Source of the DNA: CAZBSE01 sp964610385
GTDB lineage: Bacteria; Actinomycetota; Humimicrobiia; Humimicrobiales; Humimicrobiaceae
Direction of reading: 5' to 3'
Assembly: GCA_964610385.1 (NCBI GenBank)
Contig: CAZSXW010000006.1
Location: forward strand, 62,001 to 126,000
Length of the DNA: 64,000 bases
In this document: piece after piece, positions 52,415 through 60,794 of the stretch
Layout: every line of letters begins with the position of its first letter
Position numbering within the stretch: the stretch's first letter is position 1
The notes under the pieces: generated by a model
The model's database searches: none
What the model was told of the DNA's origin: nothing
The model's input: only the letters and a program-made list of their open reading frames with translations
Program-made: the position numbers and the translations under genes

Positions 52415-53314
52415 ATGACTGGACAATTTAAAAAGATGTTAAAATCAGAAAAATTTATTGTAACTGCTGAAATCGGTCCGGTAAAGGGTATCAACACACA
52501 GGAAATGGTCGATAATATAAATCTGATTAAGGATAGGGTTGATGCACTAAATGTCACGGATAATCAGAGTGCAGTGATGAGATACTCTTCTGTCGGAGGG
52601 TGCCTTCTTATAAAAGAGCAGGGAGGTGAGCCTATATTACAGATGACATGCCGTGATAGGAACAGATTGTCAATTCAGGGTGATCTGCTTTTTGCATATT
52701 CAAGGGGTATAGAAAATGTCCTCTGTCTTACTGGAGACTCTCTTAAGATGGGGGACCACTCTGAAGCGAAGCCTGTTTATGATATTGATTCAGTTCAATT
52801 AATACAACTTGTACGGACTTTAAATTCAGGGAAAGATCTTTCAGGTAATGATCTTAATGGAAGGGTTGACTTTTGCATCGGTGCATCTGCCACACCTTCT
52901 GCAGATCCAATCGAGCCACAGCTGATAAAATTTGAGAAAAAACTGAAAGTAGGGATTGATTTTGTTCAAACCCAGGCTATTTATGATTTGGATGAGTTGA
53001 AAAGATTTGTAGATTACAGCCATAATATAAAAAATAATGTGAAAATACTGGCAGGAATAGTGCTGCTGGTCGGTGCTGGTATGGCAAGATGGATGAATGA
53101 GAATATTCCAGGTATTTTTGTGCCTCAAAATCTTATAGACGAAATGGCTAAAATGCCTAAAGGGGAAGGATTGTCAAAAGGAATAGAAATCGCTGGAGAT
53201 CTAATAAGAAAAATAAAAGATGAAAAGATATGTGACGGTGTTCATATCATGGCTATCGGAAAGGAAGAAAAAGTCCCTGATATACTGGAGAGTGCCGGAA
53301 TTTTGAAAGCGTGA
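52415..53314 (+). CDS. metF: 5,10-methylenetetrahydrofolate reductase
   Basis: 299 residues of TIM-barrel MTHFR: FIVTAEIGPVKGINTQEM at the start (catalytic Glu), then VLCLTGDSLKMGDH and KFEKKLKVGIDFVQTQAIYDL for FAD/folate contacts. It lacks the eukaryote-type C-terminal domain. The paired MetV gene points to an acetogen-like electron-linked enzyme rather than a simple NAD(P)H one. The frame extends upstream to 52367, but ATG 52415 with AGGAG before it is preferred. Confidence 0.92.
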   Translation: MTGQFKKMLKSEKFIVTAEIGPVKGINTQEMVDNINLIKDRVDALNVTDNQSAVMRYSSVGGCLLIKEQGGEPILQMTCRDRNRLSIQGDLLFAYSRGIENVLCLTGDSLKMGDHSEAKPVYDIDSVQLIQLVRTLNSGKDLSGNDLNGRVDFCIGASATPSADPIEPQLIKFEKKLKVGIDFVQTQAIYDLDELKRFVDYSHNIKNNVKILAGIVLLVGAGMARWMNENIPGIFVPQNLIDEMAKMPKGEGLSKGIEIAGDLIRKIKDEKICDGVHIMAIGKEEKVPDILESAGILKA

Positions 53315-53338
53315 TAAGACAAAGGTTGAATACTAATC

Positions 53339-53548
53339 ATGCCTGGTAAGATAGCCATAGTCAATTATAATAAATGTGATCCCAAGGAATGCAAAGACGG
53401 TATATGTAAAGCAGTAAGTACCTGTCCAAAAAAGGTCATCAAACAAGAAGAACCATATGAAGTACCTATAATTAATACAAGTCTTTGCTCAGGATGCTAT
53501 AAATGTATTAAAGCCTGCCCTAGAAAAGCTATTGAAAAAGTCAGATAA
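53339..53548 (+). CDS. small ferredoxin-like protein
   Basis: 69 residues. It opens MPGKIAIVNYNKCDPKECKDGICKAVSTCP, a pattern like the unusual N-terminal cluster domain of RNase L inhibitor (ABCE1). It continues with a standard C-x2-C-x2-C-x3-C-P motif (CSGCYKCIKACP). Two [4Fe-4S] clusters are likely. As the last gene of the metV-metF run it may be the electron donor for the reductase (inference). AAAGG precedes the ATG. Confidence 0.82.
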   Translation: MPGKIAIVNYNKCDPKECKDGICKAVSTCPKKVIKQEEPYEVPIINTSLCSGCYKCIKACPRKAIEKVR

Positions 53549-53575
53549 ATTACTAACTGAAATATTGTCTACACA

Positions 53576-54376
53576 TTAATATCGTAAATGATTGTGAGGG
53601 ATACCTTTTATATGTAAAAGGAGGTGTTTATAACCATTTATATCTGCGATCCATCCGTAGTTGGCATCTGACTTGGAATCGAGGTCCTTTATATATGGCT
53701 TTATATCAAGTAGTGGAGTTTCATCAAATACGTCTAAACCTGAAGTAAAAATCTTATTATCTTTAATCTTTTTTATATGCACTACACTGAGACCGATGGG
53801 ATTGGGGCGGACTGGTGACCTGCTTGCAAATACACCTACTCTTGTGCCGTCAGTCCACGGTGTGGATATAGTCATTGATAATTCCTTTTTTATCCGGTGT
53901 ATATAATATATAACATAGATATAGTAAAATTTTGAAAGCTTATAAAGCCCATCTATATATTGGGGGTTTATTTCTATATAAAAGTTTCCTTCGTCTTCAT
54001 GTACAGGCTGATAAGGCGCATTATTTTTATATGGGGTTCTAATAATACCAATCTGGTTAAAATTAATGCTTTCTGATTTATATTTTACCTTGCCTCTTCC
54101 TGATTTTACCCGCAGGTTTTTTTCAGATGTTTCTTTTAGTTCTGAAAGGCGGTCTTGTCCTAATTTTTTATTTGCCAGTTCTATATACTCGTTTGCTTCT
54201 TTTGAAAGTTCAATAAATTTTCTAAGCTCGACTGCAACTTCTTTAAGTCCCATTTTTTCTATCTTATGGAGCCAGGTCTGATTGTCCTGGATATGTTCTT
54301 TATTATGTTCAATCCAGTAAGACATTAATAGTTTTAATTTATTGATATCAGATTTAGATGTTTTTTTATTTTTCAT
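53576..54376 (-). CDS. TrmO-like (TsaA/UPF0066) methyltransferase with N-terminal extension
   Basis: 266 residues. The TsaA beta-barrel domain (residues ~105-235) shows the signature IGIIRTPYKNNAPYQP...DGTRVGVFASRSPVRPNPIGLSVVHI. Family enzymes (TrmO) methylate the t6A37 base of tRNAs. The N-terminal ~100 residues form a helical, His/Glu-rich domain (LMSYWIEHNKEHIQDNQTWLHKIEKMGL), which is not in the Escherichia coli enzyme. It overlaps the cooT-like gene by 4 bp (ATGA), so they are translationally coupled. A metal or stress role is possible. Confidence 0.85.
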   Translation of the reverse strand: MKNKKTSKSDINKLKLLMSYWIEHNKEHIQDNQTWLHKIEKMGLKEVAVELRKFIELSKEANEYIELANKKLGQDRLSELKETSEKNLRVKSGRGKVKYKSESINFNQIGIIRTPYKNNAPYQPVHEDEGNFYIEINPQYIDGLYKLSKFYYIYVIYYIHRIKKELSMTISTPWTDGTRVGVFASRSPVRPNPIGLSVVHIKKIKDNKIFTSGLDVFDETPLLDIKPYIKDLDSKSDANYGWIADINGYKHLLLHIKGIPHNHLRY

Positions 54377-54576
54377 TCTTTATCACTTTTTTTGGCTAAA
54401 ATCGTGGTGCTCTTGAGAAAGTCGATCTTTTTTATATAGTAGCCTTTTATTTTCTTATTTTCACCGAAAATTGAATAAACTTCAATGATTCCCTGGTCAT
54501 TTACTATACTGGAAGCTTCTTCTATAAGTATTTTATCTTTTTCCTCCTTATCTAAATATACTTTAGAAAGACACAT
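54373..54576 (-). CDS. CooT-like small nickel-binding protein
   Basis: 67 residues. The opening MCLSKVYLDKEEK and VYSIFGENKKIKGYYIKKIDFL are typical of the CooT family (PF10133), a dimeric Ni(II)-binding accessory for Ni enzymes such as CO dehydrogenase. GGGG before the ATG is a good ribosome site. It is coupled to the TrmO-like gene, and 5 kb away lies an ECF metal transporter with a NikR-like operator, supporting a nickel theme. No CODH genes are in the window. Confidence 0.85.
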   Translation of the reverse strand: MCLSKVYLDKEEKDKILIEEASSIVNDQGIIEVYSIFGENKKIKGYYIKKIDFLKSTTILAKKSDKE

Positions 54577-54645
54577 TCTAACCCCCTATTGATATTTTGT
54601 ATTTTATTTTAAAAAATAGCTTATTTAATATGCCTATTAATAATA

Positions 54646-55299
54646 TTATGGTATTTTCCTTGCTTTTAACAATCTTATATATTTCCTAAAGTAGAGATGT
54701 TCTGAAAAGTTGTCAAATCCCTGTCCTTCTAAAAGTTTTTTCCAATCTCTTTCAATGAAATCAAGAGCATAAGAGCATTCAAAACGTTTAAAAAAAAATC
54801 TGGAATAAAAAGGCATTTTTTTAGAAGAAAGTTCATTGTAATCCAGTATAAAGATCTCACCATTATCTTTTAATGATTTAAAGGCATTTCTTATTATCTG
54901 CAATCTTGCCTTCTGGGGAAATCCGTGCAGTACAAAAGAGATAAAAGCTATGTCAAAATACATTTTATAATCTAAATCCTTATCTATTCTCTTATGAGTG
55001 ACTCTGGCATTGGGAAACTCGGCACACTTTTTTTTAAATTGGGTAATCATCTCTTTAGAAGTGTCAAGACCTAAAAGCTCCCCTTCTGGAGAGAGTTGAT
55101 TCATCATCAAACAGGCATTTCTTCCTGTTCCAGTTCCAAAATCTATTATTCTGTGTCCTGGTTTGATTTTCATTAATAAAACTATTTTTTTAATTAATGA
55201 AGAGTACTTACCCAACGTTACAATATTTAATAAATAGTCATAGTATTTTGCAAAAAATCCACTGATTTCAACTTTTGATTCTGGATAGAATTTGCTCAT
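54646..55299 (-). CDS. class I SAM-dependent methyltransferase
   Basis: 217 residues. Motif I RIIDFGTGTGRNACLMMNQL, then GELLGLDTSKEMI and the DIAFISFVLHGFPQKARLQIIRNAFKSLKDNGEIFILDY block, a ubiquinone/menaquinone-biosynthesis-like methyltransferase pattern (Ubie/Methyltransf_11/25). Substrate unknown. A GAGAGGAAT ribosome site precedes the ATG. It is in a minus-strand run between the CooT-like and OsmC genes. Confidence 0.85.
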   Translation of the reverse strand: MSKFYPESKVEISGFFAKYYDYLLNIVTLGKYSSLIKKIVLLMKIKPGHRIIDFGTGTGRNACLMMNQLSPEGELLGLDTSKEMITQFKKKCAEFPNARVTHKRIDKDLDYKMYFDIAFISFVLHGFPQKARLQIIRNAFKSLKDNGEIFILDYNELSSKKMPFYSRFFFKRFECSYALDFIERDWKKLLEGQGFDNFSEHLYFRKYIRLLKARKIP

Positions 55300-55383
55300 T
55301 ACCAGATTCCTCTCGTAAATTTCAATTTACTGTTTTTATTACTTTTATATTTTTTATTAAATAATAATTAATTTTTATACTAG

Positions 55384-55842
55384 TCAAGGGGCCAGTTTCA
55401 TTTCTGGTTCCAGGATTATTTCAGCTTTTAAAGAATTTGAAACAAAACAGCTGTCTTTGGAAATTTTTAACAGATTTTTCGCTATCTCTATATCACCTTT
55501 GGAGCTAACTTTTATTTTAGGTCTGATTGTCATTTTGGAAAAGGAATATTTCATCTCAAACAATTCAATAATTCCTTCGGCCTGGCTTTCATAACTTATA
55601 AATTTAAAATCCTTTTTCGCAGCATAATAAGAGAATGTTGTCATTAGGCAGGAATTGACTGATGCTACTAGCAACTCTTCTGGTGTCCATATTCCAGCTT
55701 TGCCGCCAAATTCAACCGGAGTTGATAATTTAATAGAGGGTTTGTCCATTGATTCTATTGTGCCTTCTCCTTTTTCTGTCAACTTTATACTGTTACTGTA
55801 CCTGAATCTTTTACTTCTGACCTTACCTTTGTAATCATTCAT
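55384..55842 (-). CDS. OsmC/Ohr family protein
   Basis: 152 residues. The family reads EFGGKAGIWTPEELLVASVNSCLMTTF (first conserved cysteine), and SKDSCFVSNSLKAEI holds the second. OsmC proteins reduce organic peroxides through these two cysteines. ATG 55842 is chosen because AGGAG lies just before it; an in-frame ATG 45 bp upstream has no such site. It may protect this anaerobe against oxygen products. Confidence 0.9.
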   Translation of the reverse strand: MNDYKGKVRSKRFRYSNSIKLTEKGEGTIESMDKPSIKLSTPVEFGGKAGIWTPEELLVASVNSCLMTTFSYYAAKKDFKFISYESQAEGIIELFEMKYSFSKMTIRPKIKVSSKGDIEIAKNLLKISKDSCFVSNSLKAEIILEPEMKLAP

Positions 55843-55989
55843 TTTTAAACTCCTGAAAATATTTAATGTTTTTAATTTATTTTTCATACTACAGTTTATA
55901 TATATAACATAAAATATTTTAAATAAGAAAGAAATAAAAATATTATCAGGTATGACTATGTTTGATAGTTTAAGATCATATAATCATGT

Positions 55990-56175
55990 TTATTGGGATT
56001 TTAGTTGGTTAAGTTCCCCCTTTTTACTTCTTAGTTCTTCTTCCAGTTCTTCTAATTCCAACATCATTTCAGGCTTGACAGAATGAGCAGGAAGACTTGA
56101 TTCTTTTTCTTTTATTTTATTCTTTATTTCTGTTATTTCCTGTTCTAATTTTTTAATTTTTTTTAAAGAATCCAT
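55990..56175 (-). CDS. small coiled-coil protein
   Basis: 61 residues, almost entirely helical: LKKIKKLEQEITEIKNKIKEKESS, a short proline kink (LPAHSVKP), then MMLELEELEEELRSKKGELN. It would form a helical hairpin or dimer. I do not recognise a family with confidence; the pattern resembles small bacterial coiled-coil proteins found beside signalling genes. ATG 56175 has CAGG upstream and is preferred over an in-frame TTG at 56193. Confidence 0.6.
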   Translation of the reverse strand: MDSLKKIKKLEQEITEIKNKIKEKESSLPAHSVKPEMMLELEELEEELRSKKGELNQLKSQ

Positions 56176-56338
56176 TATATTACCTGATCCCAATATAATA
56201 ATGATTTTCCATTAAAAATATCTTATAATACAAGTTTACAGAGCAGTTTATAATTCAGCCAATTGACTCAAGTTCTTCCAATGTTTTTTCAGCAATTACT
56301 TTTTCGGCGACTTCTTGACAACCGGTAAGGTATTGTCT

Positions 56339-56980
56339 TTATTTGACCTTTTCAAGTAAAAGGTTTTTAAATCTGTCAAGATAAATTTTATAAGGCTGGA
56401 TCTGAATGCCCATCCAATCTGAAAATTCTAAGATTTTTTCAGGGTGATCTGTACTGTATTTTTCCCAGAAACCTATACCGTCCAGCAGAACAGCTCCTCC
56501 GGTATGTTTTGGGAAATTTTCATTGGCCATTGCCTTATCCCAATCCTGAAAGACATCATGCCTGTGTATTATCCATCCCGGTGTAAGCCACCATACTTTT
56601 TCACCTTTTGCTATAGTATTTGCTATTTTGTCCCTTTCCTTTTCACTTGCCAGCATATCTACGCAATGGCTGGCATTGATCCTGCTGATATTTCCACCCT
56701 GCTGTTTTATTATGTCATCTATAGCCCTATTTGGTTCTTTAATGTTTATGTAACAATATTTTCCTCCATACACTACTATAATATTTTCAGAAAAATTTTT
56801 AGCAAGATTTATTTTATCTATAAGTTGGCTTTCAAGTTCTATTGGATTTTCGTGTCTACCTGGTTTTGTATATAAAATTTTCTCTGCATCCAAGAATTTG
56901 CTGTTTTTTAAGTAATTTAGTTCAGGAGTCAATGTTCCGCAGGAAACAATAACATAATCTTTAAAAGATTTATTTTTCAT
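56339..56980 (-). CDS. DUF1638 family protein
   Basis: 213 residues. VIVSCGTLTPELNYL at the start, IIVVYGGKYCYINIKEPNRAI, NASHCVDMLASEKERD and WWLTPGWIIHRHDVFQDWDKAMA match the DUF1638 family (PF07796). This family is often encoded near corrinoid methyltransferase systems in methanogens and anaerobes; function unknown. Conserved Cys and His (ASHC, RH) hint at a metal site. ATG 56980 overlaps the stop of the upstream methyltransferase (ATGA), so both are coupled; an in-frame ATG at 57004 is possible. Confidence 0.82.
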   Translation of the reverse strand: MKNKSFKDYVIVSCGTLTPELNYLKNSKFLDAEKILYTKPGRHENPIELESQLIDKINLAKNFSENIIVVYGGKYCYINIKEPNRAIDDIIKQQGGNISRINASHCVDMLASEKERDKIANTIAKGEKVWWLTPGWIIHRHDVFQDWDKAMANENFPKHTGGAVLLDGIGFWEKYSTDHPEKILEFSDWMGIQIQPYKIYLDRFKNLLLEKVK

Positions 56981-57519
56981 CTTAATAATTTCTTGAAATT
57001 CCATATGTATCCTTTTTTAAGATTATTATCATGGATTACTATACTGGAAAGTTCTTTCACTAATTTAAAATTGGCATTTGATATTTTTTTCTTAAGTCTG
57101 TCTGTATCCACATGTTCAGGGTAAACTGAAATTGAACCGTTGTCTTTTAGAATTCTATAAACTTCACTAAGTAGAATTGATAATTTTATATCATTAATAG
57201 AAAAATACCAGAATATATCAAAAAGGAGCACTATATCTACTGATTTATTTGCTAGTGGTATAATTTTTTTAAATTCTTCTTCTATTATCTCAATATTCCT
57301 GATATCCTCAGAATTAGATTTCTCCTTTAATTTGTTAATTTTATTTTTATTCATATCCATAGCATAAACTATGCCGTTTTTATTAGTTATATTAGCAGCT
57401 GGTATAGTATAATTTCCTTCACCACAACAGCAGTCAAAAATTATATCTCCTTTTTTGATTCCCAGTTTTTTTAAAAGCTTTATGGCGTGTTCTTTTATAT
57501 GCTTATCAACTTCAACCAT
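56977..57519 (-). CDS. class I SAM-dependent methyltransferase
   Basis: 180 residues. Motif I IIFDCCCGEGNYTIPAANIT has three consecutive cysteines, an unusual version of D-x-G-C-G-x-G. NGIVYAMDMNKNKI is the ribose-contact strand, and VDIVLLFDIFWYFSINDIKLSILLSEVYRILKDNGSISVYPE is typical of the family. Arsenite methyltransferase-like and small-molecule enzymes are possible; the CCC may bind metal. It is coupled to the DUF1638 gene. Confidence 0.82.
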   Translation of the reverse strand: MVEVDKHIKEHAIKLLKKLGIKKGDIIFDCCCGEGNYTIPAANITNKNGIVYAMDMNKNKINKLKEKSNSEDIRNIEIIEEEFKKIIPLANKSVDIVLLFDIFWYFSINDIKLSILLSEVYRILKDNGSISVYPEHVDTDRLKKKISNANFKLVKELSSIVIHDNNLKKGYIWNFKKLLR

Positions 57520-57832
57520 TTTTATTATTAGATCTGTATAAATATTTTAAGTATAGAAAATTTTAATGATTTATATTTTCTGTGTCAAGTTTTGGGTATA
57601 AACCCAAAATAAATTTTTAATAAAATAAACATTTTATGTTAGAATTATATAATTTAAATATATTTTATATTAATTACAGGAATATAAAATTTGTTAGGTT
57701 TATATTAAAGAAATTATTTTAAGAGCATAGAAATTAATCAGATTAATTAAAATCAAAAATACTAAGATTTAGTTAAAGCTGTGAAATTAATAATAATTAT
57801 ATCAATAAACTTTATGAAAAGGGTATTGGAAA
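57520..57832. other. 313-bp AT-rich divergent gap
   Basis: It separates the minus-strand methyltransferase run from the plus-strand J-domain gene. It contains an 8-bp perfect hairpin TTTTGGGT-ATAA-ACCCAAAA at 57590-57609, followed by an A/T-rich tail. Otherwise I see no gene or clear promoter motif. Confidence 0.55.
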
Positions 57833-58153
57833 ATGAAGAAATTAATAAATTTTAATGACATAGACAGGGCAAGAAAAATACTGGAACTAGAAGAAACTGC
57901 AAGTATTCAGGAGATTAAAAATAAATACAGGGAACTCTCACTAAAATATCACCCTGACAGGCATGATAGCAGTTCAGAGAAAAAGAAATATGAAGAAAAA
58001 ATAAAAGAGATAAATAATTCCTACGAGATTCTTATGAACTACTGCGTAAAATATCCTATTCCTTTTGATGCCAAAGAAGTAATGAAAATTGAAGATGGAG
58101 AATACATGAGGCAGCATTTTAAAAGATTCTATGATGAACGATGGGGTGTATAG
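57833..58153 (+). CDS. J-domain (DnaJ-like) protein
   Basis: 106 residues. A complete J-domain: ARKILELEETASIQEIKNKYRELSLKYHPDRHD...KEKIKEINNSYEIL, with the essential HPD (H-P-D-R). It lacks the Gly/Phe region and zinc-finger of DnaJ, so it is a stand-alone Hsp70 co-chaperone, perhaps dedicated to a specific client. The C-terminal ~30 residues are unique. The next gene starts 5 bp after its stop. AAAAGGG precedes the ATG. Confidence 0.9.
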   Translation: MKKLINFNDIDRARKILELEETASIQEIKNKYRELSLKYHPDRHDSSSEKKKYEEKIKEINNSYEILMNYCVKYPIPFDAKEVMKIEDGEYMRQHFKRFYDERWGV

Positions 58154-58157
58154 ATTA

Positions 58158-58787
58158 ATGCCCAAAATAGAACCTTTTGAGAAATATACGGATAGATATG
58201 AGAATTGGTTCGAAAGAAATAAGTATGTGTATCAATCTGAAATCAATTCTATTCGCCAGATTTTACCAGACTTTAAAAATGGTATAGAGATCGGTGTTGG
58301 AAGCGGGAGATTTGCGGGGCCTCTGGGTATTAAGTTTGGAATCGAACCTTCAAGCAAACTGAGGAAAATTGCGGAGAGCAGGGGAATAGAAGTAGTAGAT
58401 GGTACTGCCGAGAATCTTGCTTTTAAGGATTGTAGTTTTGATCTGGCTTTAATGGTGACCACACTTTGCTTTTTGGATGATGAAATAAAAGCTTTTATGG
58501 AGATATACAGGATATTGAGATACGGCGGTTATTTTATTAATGGTTTTGTAGATGCAAACAGTAGACTTGGAAGGATATATCAAAAAAATAAACAAAATAG
58601 TGTTTTTTACAGAGTAGCAAATTTTTTTAATACTGGAGAAGTAGTAAAGCTATTAAAAAAGGCTGGTTTTAAAGACCTTAAATTCAGGCAGACAGTTTTT
58701 AATACTCTTGATAGGATAAAAAAAATAGAGAGGATAGAGCAGGGTTATGGGGAAGGCGCTTTTGTAGTAATCAGGGCGCAAAAATAA
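58158..58787 (+). CDS. class I SAM-dependent methyltransferase
   Basis: 209 residues. GIEIGVGSGRFAGPLGIKFGIEPSSKLRKIAE is motif I with the G-x-G-S-G-R-F variant, followed by CSFDLALMVTTLCFLDD and EIYRILRYGGYFINGFVDANS. It is of the Methyltransf_11/25 type; substrate unknown. The gene starts 5 bp after the J-domain gene (GGGGTG lies within the latter's 3' end), so they are coupled. The frame extends upstream to 58131; ATG 58158 is preferred. Confidence 0.85.
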   Translation: MPKIEPFEKYTDRYENWFERNKYVYQSEINSIRQILPDFKNGIEIGVGSGRFAGPLGIKFGIEPSSKLRKIAESRGIEVVDGTAENLAFKDCSFDLALMVTTLCFLDDEIKAFMEIYRILRYGGYFINGFVDANSRLGRIYQKNKQNSVFYRVANFFNTGEVVKLLKKAGFKDLKFRQTVFNTLDRIKKIERIEQGYGEGAFVVIRAQK

Positions 58788-58813
58788 AAATTTGAGGGAG
58801 AAAAATAAATATT

Positions 58814-59674
58814 ATGAAACTACACCTGGAATGTATACCATGTTATATAAGGCAGGCTCTTGAAGCGGTACAGATGGCAACAGATGATAAACAGATGCAG
58901 GAAGAAATATTGAGGGAATGCTTAATCATAGCGTCTAAATTTAATACAGGTGATTCTGGTTTTGTCCTTCAGTCTAAAATCCAAAAGGTTATAAAGAAGA
59001 TCTTGCCTGATAGTGATCCCTACAGGGAAGTGAAAGAAAAATATAATCGTATGGCGCTCGGGATGGTAAATGGATTGGAAGAGATAATAAAAGAGTCAAA
59101 GGACCCGTTTGAAACAAGTCTTAGAATATCACTGGCGGGTAATATTATTGATTTTGGACCAAAAGTTGATTTAAACAAAGAAATTCTGCAAAGAGCGATA
59201 AAAAAGTCTTTGTCACAGGATATAGATACGGATAAGATCAAATTGTTAAAAGAGGAAATAAATAGAGCAAAAGTGATTTTATTTATTGGTGATAATGCGG
59301 GAGAAATAGTATTTGATAAGATTTTTATAGAAAATCTGCCTAAGGAAAAAATCACTTATATAGTAAGAGGAGGACCTGCCATGAACGATGCTACCATGGT
59401 AGATGTAAAAATGGTCGGTATGATGGACTCTGTAAGGGTCATGACAACCGGTCTGGATATGCCTACTGTGGTGCTTTCTTTTTGCTCTGATGAATTTTTA
59501 AGAGAATATAAGAAGTCAGACCTGGTCATTGCCAAGGGCCAGGGAAATTATGAAGCTTTGTGTGATGAAAAGAAGAAAATATTTTTTCTTTTAAAAATAA
59601 AATGCCCCGTGATAGCTAAAAATTTTGACGGTAGATATAAGTTGGGAGATATAGTAGTAGATAGAATTGGTTAG
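58814..59674 (+). CDS. DUF89 damage-control phosphatase family protein
   Basis: 286 residues. The opening MKLHLECIPCYIRQALEAV (two cysteines), GNIIDFGPK and the active-site FIGDNAGEIVFDKIFIENLP with VVRGGPAMNDAT are diagnostic of DUF89 (ARMT1-like). These are divalent-metal-dependent phosphatases that remove damaged sugar phosphates or CoA intermediates. GAGGGAG lies before the ATG. It is separated by ~150 bp from the metal transporter operon. Confidence 0.9.
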   Translation: MKLHLECIPCYIRQALEAVQMATDDKQMQEEILRECLIIASKFNTGDSGFVLQSKIQKVIKKILPDSDPYREVKEKYNRMALGMVNGLEEIIKESKDPFETSLRISLAGNIIDFGPKVDLNKEILQRAIKKSLSQDIDTDKIKLLKEEINRAKVILFIGDNAGEIVFDKIFIENLPKEKITYIVRGGPAMNDATMVDVKMVGMMDSVRVMTTGLDMPTVVLSFCSDEFLREYKKSDLVIAKGQGNYEALCDEKKKIFFLLKIKCPVIAKNFDGRYKLGDIVVDRIG

Positions 59675-59775
59675 TCTTGCAGATTTATACGTGCTGTCAT
59701 CCAATGCTGGCGTTTAGAAAAGTCTTTATTTAAATTAAATCGAGTAATTAAAAAGCTTGATTTCCCATTTAAAAA

Positions 59776-59802
59776 GTGTTACTTTTTTAATAATTGTAAC
59801 AC
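59776..59802. promoter_or_regulatory. NikR-like operator
   Basis: A perfect inverted repeat GTGTTAC-N13-GTAACAC stands about 20 bp before the first transporter gene. Spaced GTGTTAC/GTAACAC sites are described for NikR in Desulfovibrio and related bacteria, so this is likely a nickel-responsive operator. It may overlap the -10 of a TTGATT-N17-TACTTT promoter at 59757-59785. NikR itself is not in the window. Confidence 0.65.
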
Positions 59803-59820
59803 TATAAAGAAAGGGGAGAT

Positions 59821-60465
59821 ATGCATATACCTGACGGATTTGTGGACCTGAAGACGGCGATTTCTACCGGTGTAATATCTGCAGGAGGATTGGCTGCGGC
59901 AATTTATAAGGTAAAAAGTTATTTTAAAGCTAAAGTTATTGCATTGATGGGTGTTGTAAGTGCTCTAATCTTTGCTCTGCAGATGATCAATTTTACGATA
60001 CCGGGAGGAACTTCCGGACATCTTCTTGGGGGAGCACTTGCTGCAATAATACTAGGTCCTCATGCGGGAGCTATAGTAGTGGCGGTTGTTTTGATTGTGC
60101 AGGCATTCATTTTTATGGATGGAGGCGTAGTTGCATTGGGAGCTAATATCTTCAATATGGCTATTATAGGAGTTTACGGTTCTTATCTTATTTACTGGCT
60201 GATATGTAAAATATCAAAATCAAAGATTGCTTTTTTCACTTCTATTGCAGTGGCTTCATGGCTTTCAGTGGTAATAGCTTCTTTATTTGCTGCGCTTGAA
60301 TTGGGGATTTCAGGGACTTATGCTCTTGGAGTTACGCTAAAGGCAATGACCGGAGTTCATGCCGTGATAGGGATTGGAGAAGCAATAATTACTGTTGCAG
60401 CAGTAGCATTTATAAGTAAAATAAGGCCGGATCTCATATTGACCAGGGAAGGAGATTTAAAGTGA
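59821..60465 (+). CDS. ECF transporter substrate-binding membrane protein, CbiM/NikM family
   Basis: 214 residues with about six membrane helices. The N-terminal MHIPDG is the essential metal-binding start: the free amino group, His2 and further histidines bind Ni2+ or Co2+. NFTIPGGTSGHLLGGALAAIILGPHAGAIVVAVVLIVQAFIF holds additional His ligands. The NikR-like site upstream favours nickel rather than cobalt, and no cobalamin riboswitch is seen. It overlaps the next gene by 4 bp (GTGA). Confidence 0.92.
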   Translation: MHIPDGFVDLKTAISTGVISAGGLAAAIYKVKSYFKAKVIALMGVVSALIFALQMINFTIPGGTSGHLLGGALAAIILGPHAGAIVVAVVLIVQAFIFMDGGVVALGANIFNMAIIGVYGSYLIYWLICKISKSKIAFFTSIAVASWLSVVIASLFAALELGISGTYALGVTLKAMTGVHAVIGIGEAIITVAAVAFISKIRPDLILTREGDLK

Positions 60466-60773
60466 CAGACAAGAAGAATTATATATTTGTACTGGCAGGA
60501 ATAGTTGCTGCTCTTATAATTGCAATGTTTATATCTGTTTTTGCATCATCTTTTCCCGATGGCCTGGAGAAAGTGGCTGAGAATCTTGGATTTATAGATA
60601 AAGCAGGGGAAATAGCCCCGGAAGGTATTTTTCTGATTCCCGACTATGCCATGGGCGGCGTTGAAAGTGAACTATGGCAGACATCTCTGGCTGGGCTTTC
60701 GGGTGTACTTATAATCGCAGCCATTTTCGGGATTGTATATTTGATTTATAGGGCTGTAGGTAGAAAACAGTGA
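60462..60773 (+). CDS. PDGLE-domain small membrane subunit (CbiN/NikN-like)
   Basis: 103 residues, two membrane helices (residues ~8-28 and ~75-95) with a loop carrying the eponymous PDGLE motif (FPDGLEKVAENLGF). Such proteins are the NikN-type accessory of Ni/Co ECF transporters and stimulate metal uptake. GTG start, overlapping the CbiM stop. It is followed after 21 bp by the CbiQ-type T subunit. Confidence 0.9.
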   Translation: MTDKKNYIFVLAGIVAALIIAMFISVFASSFPDGLEKVAENLGFIDKAGEIAPEGIFLIPDYAMGGVESELWQTSLAGLSGVLIIAAIFGIVYLIYRAVGRKQ

Positions 60774-60794
60774 TTTTATAGAAGTAAAAGTATA

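Noticed and set aside
59675..59820. Cobalamin riboswitch before the CbiM-type operon
   Set aside because: No B12-box (GCCACTG-like) element or long structured leader is present; only the NikR-like palindrome stands out.
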